From Apostichopus japonicus (Eukaryota > Echinodermata > Holothuroidea > Aspidochirotida > Stichopodidae): DNA of 64,000 nt. How positions within the stretch are numbered: the first letter of the stretch is position 1; each line of letters starts with the position of its first letter. Shown in pieces: positions 62,076-64,000 of this stretch. The notes beneath the pieces were generated by a model that was not told the DNA's origin, ran no database searches, and was given only the letters and a program-made list of their open reading frames with translations. A program made the translations under genes and the position numbers. The DNA lies in contig NC_092569.1 in assembly GCF_037975245.1 (NCBI RefSeq), positions 35,254,668 to 35,318,667 of the forward strand. Direction: 5' to 3'.

Positions 62076-63259
62076 TACACCAGCTCTTCCTCATTTTGGA
62101 GCGACTACTACACCCTTGAAGAGGGAAATAACGGTCATATAAGAAGATACAAAAGAATAAGTTATAAGTAGAATTAGAATAATTTACTATTAGAACATCA
62201 GTCCAAACCACCTGTGGAAGATCCTAATGAAATGACGTTATAGCACTTTGCGTCAATTAACTGTGTAACTTTATAGACCTATTTCTTCTATAGGTGTATA
62301 AGCAGCAGAGGCGTCAATCATAGGGAGGGGGCAGGGGGACAAGGGACACGTGCCCACTTCTTAAGAGTGGAGACAGGTTTGGTAACTGATTCGCGTATGC
62401 GCTGGGGTATCATTCAGGCTCATAATGACTCGTGTATCCCACAAAGGGAGCTTAAACATTGTGCTACGTGAGATTTGTATGTTATTAATTTTAAATTCTC
62501 ATCTGCTCGACCACCAGATGAAAAATAGAGTTTGCGAAATGTTCATATCATTTCTTCTGATATCATTAGCCAGCAGTTTGCAACCTTAAGATTCTAGGCA
62601 CGTGCTGTATGAATGACGTTCAAAAAGGACACAAGGTTTAGTTTAACCGCTCATCACGTTTATGCACAATAAATGCACAATAAATGTAGATAGCTCCTAA
62701 GATTTAACCTGCGTGAACAATGTAGCAGTCTAATGTGAAACTACGGTTCATAAATATATTTATCACGTCTATGTGTCAGACAATGTAGGCCTATCAGGTT
62801 TATTGCTGGCCCCTATATCAGTGCCCCAATGTTTTAACTAAGAATATTGAGGCACTCAGTCCCCTTCACGGCCCACTCACTGAGCACAAATACCCCTCCC
62901 ATCCCTCCCAAGTAGGTCCCTTTTCGGCATATAAAACAATTAATGATAACACAAATTTAACAATTAATTTACACCAAATTTCCCCAATGGATTCCCCTTA
63001 GCATATATATGGCTACGGCTACCATCAGAATGCCCTACAGCACCCAGCGTGCTTTTATTTCTTCACTTACCTGTGTAAAACAATAAACAACGCAGAGTTT
63101 ACAAAGTAACGTAAAGCCTTCAGTTTTCCTCTACAAAGTGATTTTACCGAATACTTGTTTCCCATTAACCTTTTCTTAAGTGTAATTTAAAAAAATGAGA
63201 TCTCAAAATGTTTAGATGCAATTGACAAGGCCTGGGAAGTGCCATTTCCGGCAACCTGG
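62076..63259. other. Flank without recognised features
   Basis: AT-rich, with a G-rich patch at 62318-62350. No supported gene. Confidence 0.4.
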
Positions 63260-63885
63260 GAGGCATATTTGGCAAAGCATTATGGAACGCGAAAAGGAAA
63301 AACATATTTCGTTGTCTAGACTAAGTTTGTTGTTGTCTAAATCTAAGTTGTTGCTGCTGTTCTGATATGCTGTTGCTCAAACTCACGTTGATGTCAAAAC
63401 TTCCGTTGTCTTAACTTACGTGGTTGTCATCCGCGCTGTTCAACATTATTGCTCAACCCCGTAATGTAAAAAATAGGCGTTTCGCACGAAATTAAACAAA
63501 CATCACCAGCGCAGGAGAATGCATGATATGTACCACTACAACTACTAGGCCTACTACTGTTACACCAGGAAATTCCATAAAAACTCACTGGTTACACCTA
63601 GAGCCATATGAGAACTCCAAATACTGCTACTAGTAGACTCAACAATGAAAATACTTCTAAACAGTCTGCACTATACCCAGATATCCTAATTAACGACGTG
63701 CGTATAGTAAGCATATACAGTGCAAATTGAATTTAGTTTGAGAAGAGCTATTCTTTTTAGTTCTTACATAACGTGGTCGAGCAATTGTTGAACAGCGGCG
63801 ATGGCAACAACTTAAGTTTAGACAAATAAGTTTTCCCTTTTCGCGTTCCATAAAACATTCTTGCTACAGGTGGCATACTCCTATT
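63260..63885. mobile_element. Foldback-like element of about 620 bp with long inverted ends
   Basis: TATGGAACGCGAAAAGG at 63281-63297 is mirrored at about 63836-63852. The inverted match continues inward as a GTTGTCT-AACTTA-rich stretch, with 63405-63475 pairing with about 63750-63825 (GCTGTTCAACA.TATTGCTC). The left arm carries extra GTTGTCTAAATCTAAG-like repeats. The long, internally repetitive inverted ends and lack of coding sequence fit a foldback or MITE element. Exact ends and target duplication are not resolved. Confidence 0.6.
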
Positions 63886-64000
63886 AGAGTCTATATCAAT
63901 CCGCTCGATTGTTGTCCTTCAGGAAAAGCGCCAAAAAGCAGCGGGAGAACGTCTTTTGTGACCTGTTATCAATCATAATCTATTTTTTTGTGGCTTGCAT

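Overview
The window looks like nuclear DNA of an animal. It is AT-rich and intron-rich, full of duplicated and transposon-derived sequence, and contains no operons, prokaryotic genes, tRNA or rRNA that I could recognise. The gene families (fibrinogen-domain lectin with TIL and EGF modules, THAP/P-type transposase, Gypsy gag, LINE reverse transcriptase) and the many AGGCCTA words would suit a marine invertebrate deuterostome such as an echinoderm, perhaps a sea cucumber. That assignment is inference.

Layout. (1) 1-543: the end of a decayed P-type transposon. (2) 689-10759: copy 1 of a roughly 10-kb duplicated segment (called R here) carrying a signal-peptide exon at 4825-4890. (3) About 10930-14703: the last exon (11993-12351) of a fibrinogen-related gene plus its downstream flank, with no gene body before it. 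(4) 14704-17425: spacer. (5) 17426-26929: R copy 2, with the same signal-peptide exon at 21405-21470. (6) 26930-33348: the seven body exons of fibrinogen-related gene A, ending where the last exon should follow. (7) 33349-34680: spacer with a 116-bp MITE. (8) 34760-41120: a P-type DNA transposon with 31-bp terminal inverted repeats (TIRs) that match exactly, an 8-bp target duplication and a three-exon THAP transposase gene on the minus strand. (9) About 41129-58440: an inverted arm that reads backwards as R copy 3, gene B and its last exon. An older partial R-like copy (41455-43100) is embedded in it. (10) 58441-64000: a repeat-rich flank with a GATATC minisatellite, a broken Gypsy-like LTR element, a LINE fragment and a foldback-like element.

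The central object is one lectin-like secreted gene family, present as two and a half copies. The architecture is signal peptide, a fibrinogen domain lacking its C-terminal subdomain, a TIL domain, two TILa/EGF-like modules and a second fibrinogen domain. Gene A (+) lacks its terminal exon. Gene B (-) keeps every exon but carries two nonsense codons and a GC splice donor. The left-hand copy has only the first and last exons. The terminal exon codes for an unusual Tyr/Cys-rich insertion in the usual ligand pocket region, and this insertion differs strongly between copies. The arms converge on the P element, and each P insertion has a matching empty site in the opposite arm.

All exon boundaries were read by eye from splice signals, phase and the agreement between copies. 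No alignment, expression or database search was available.
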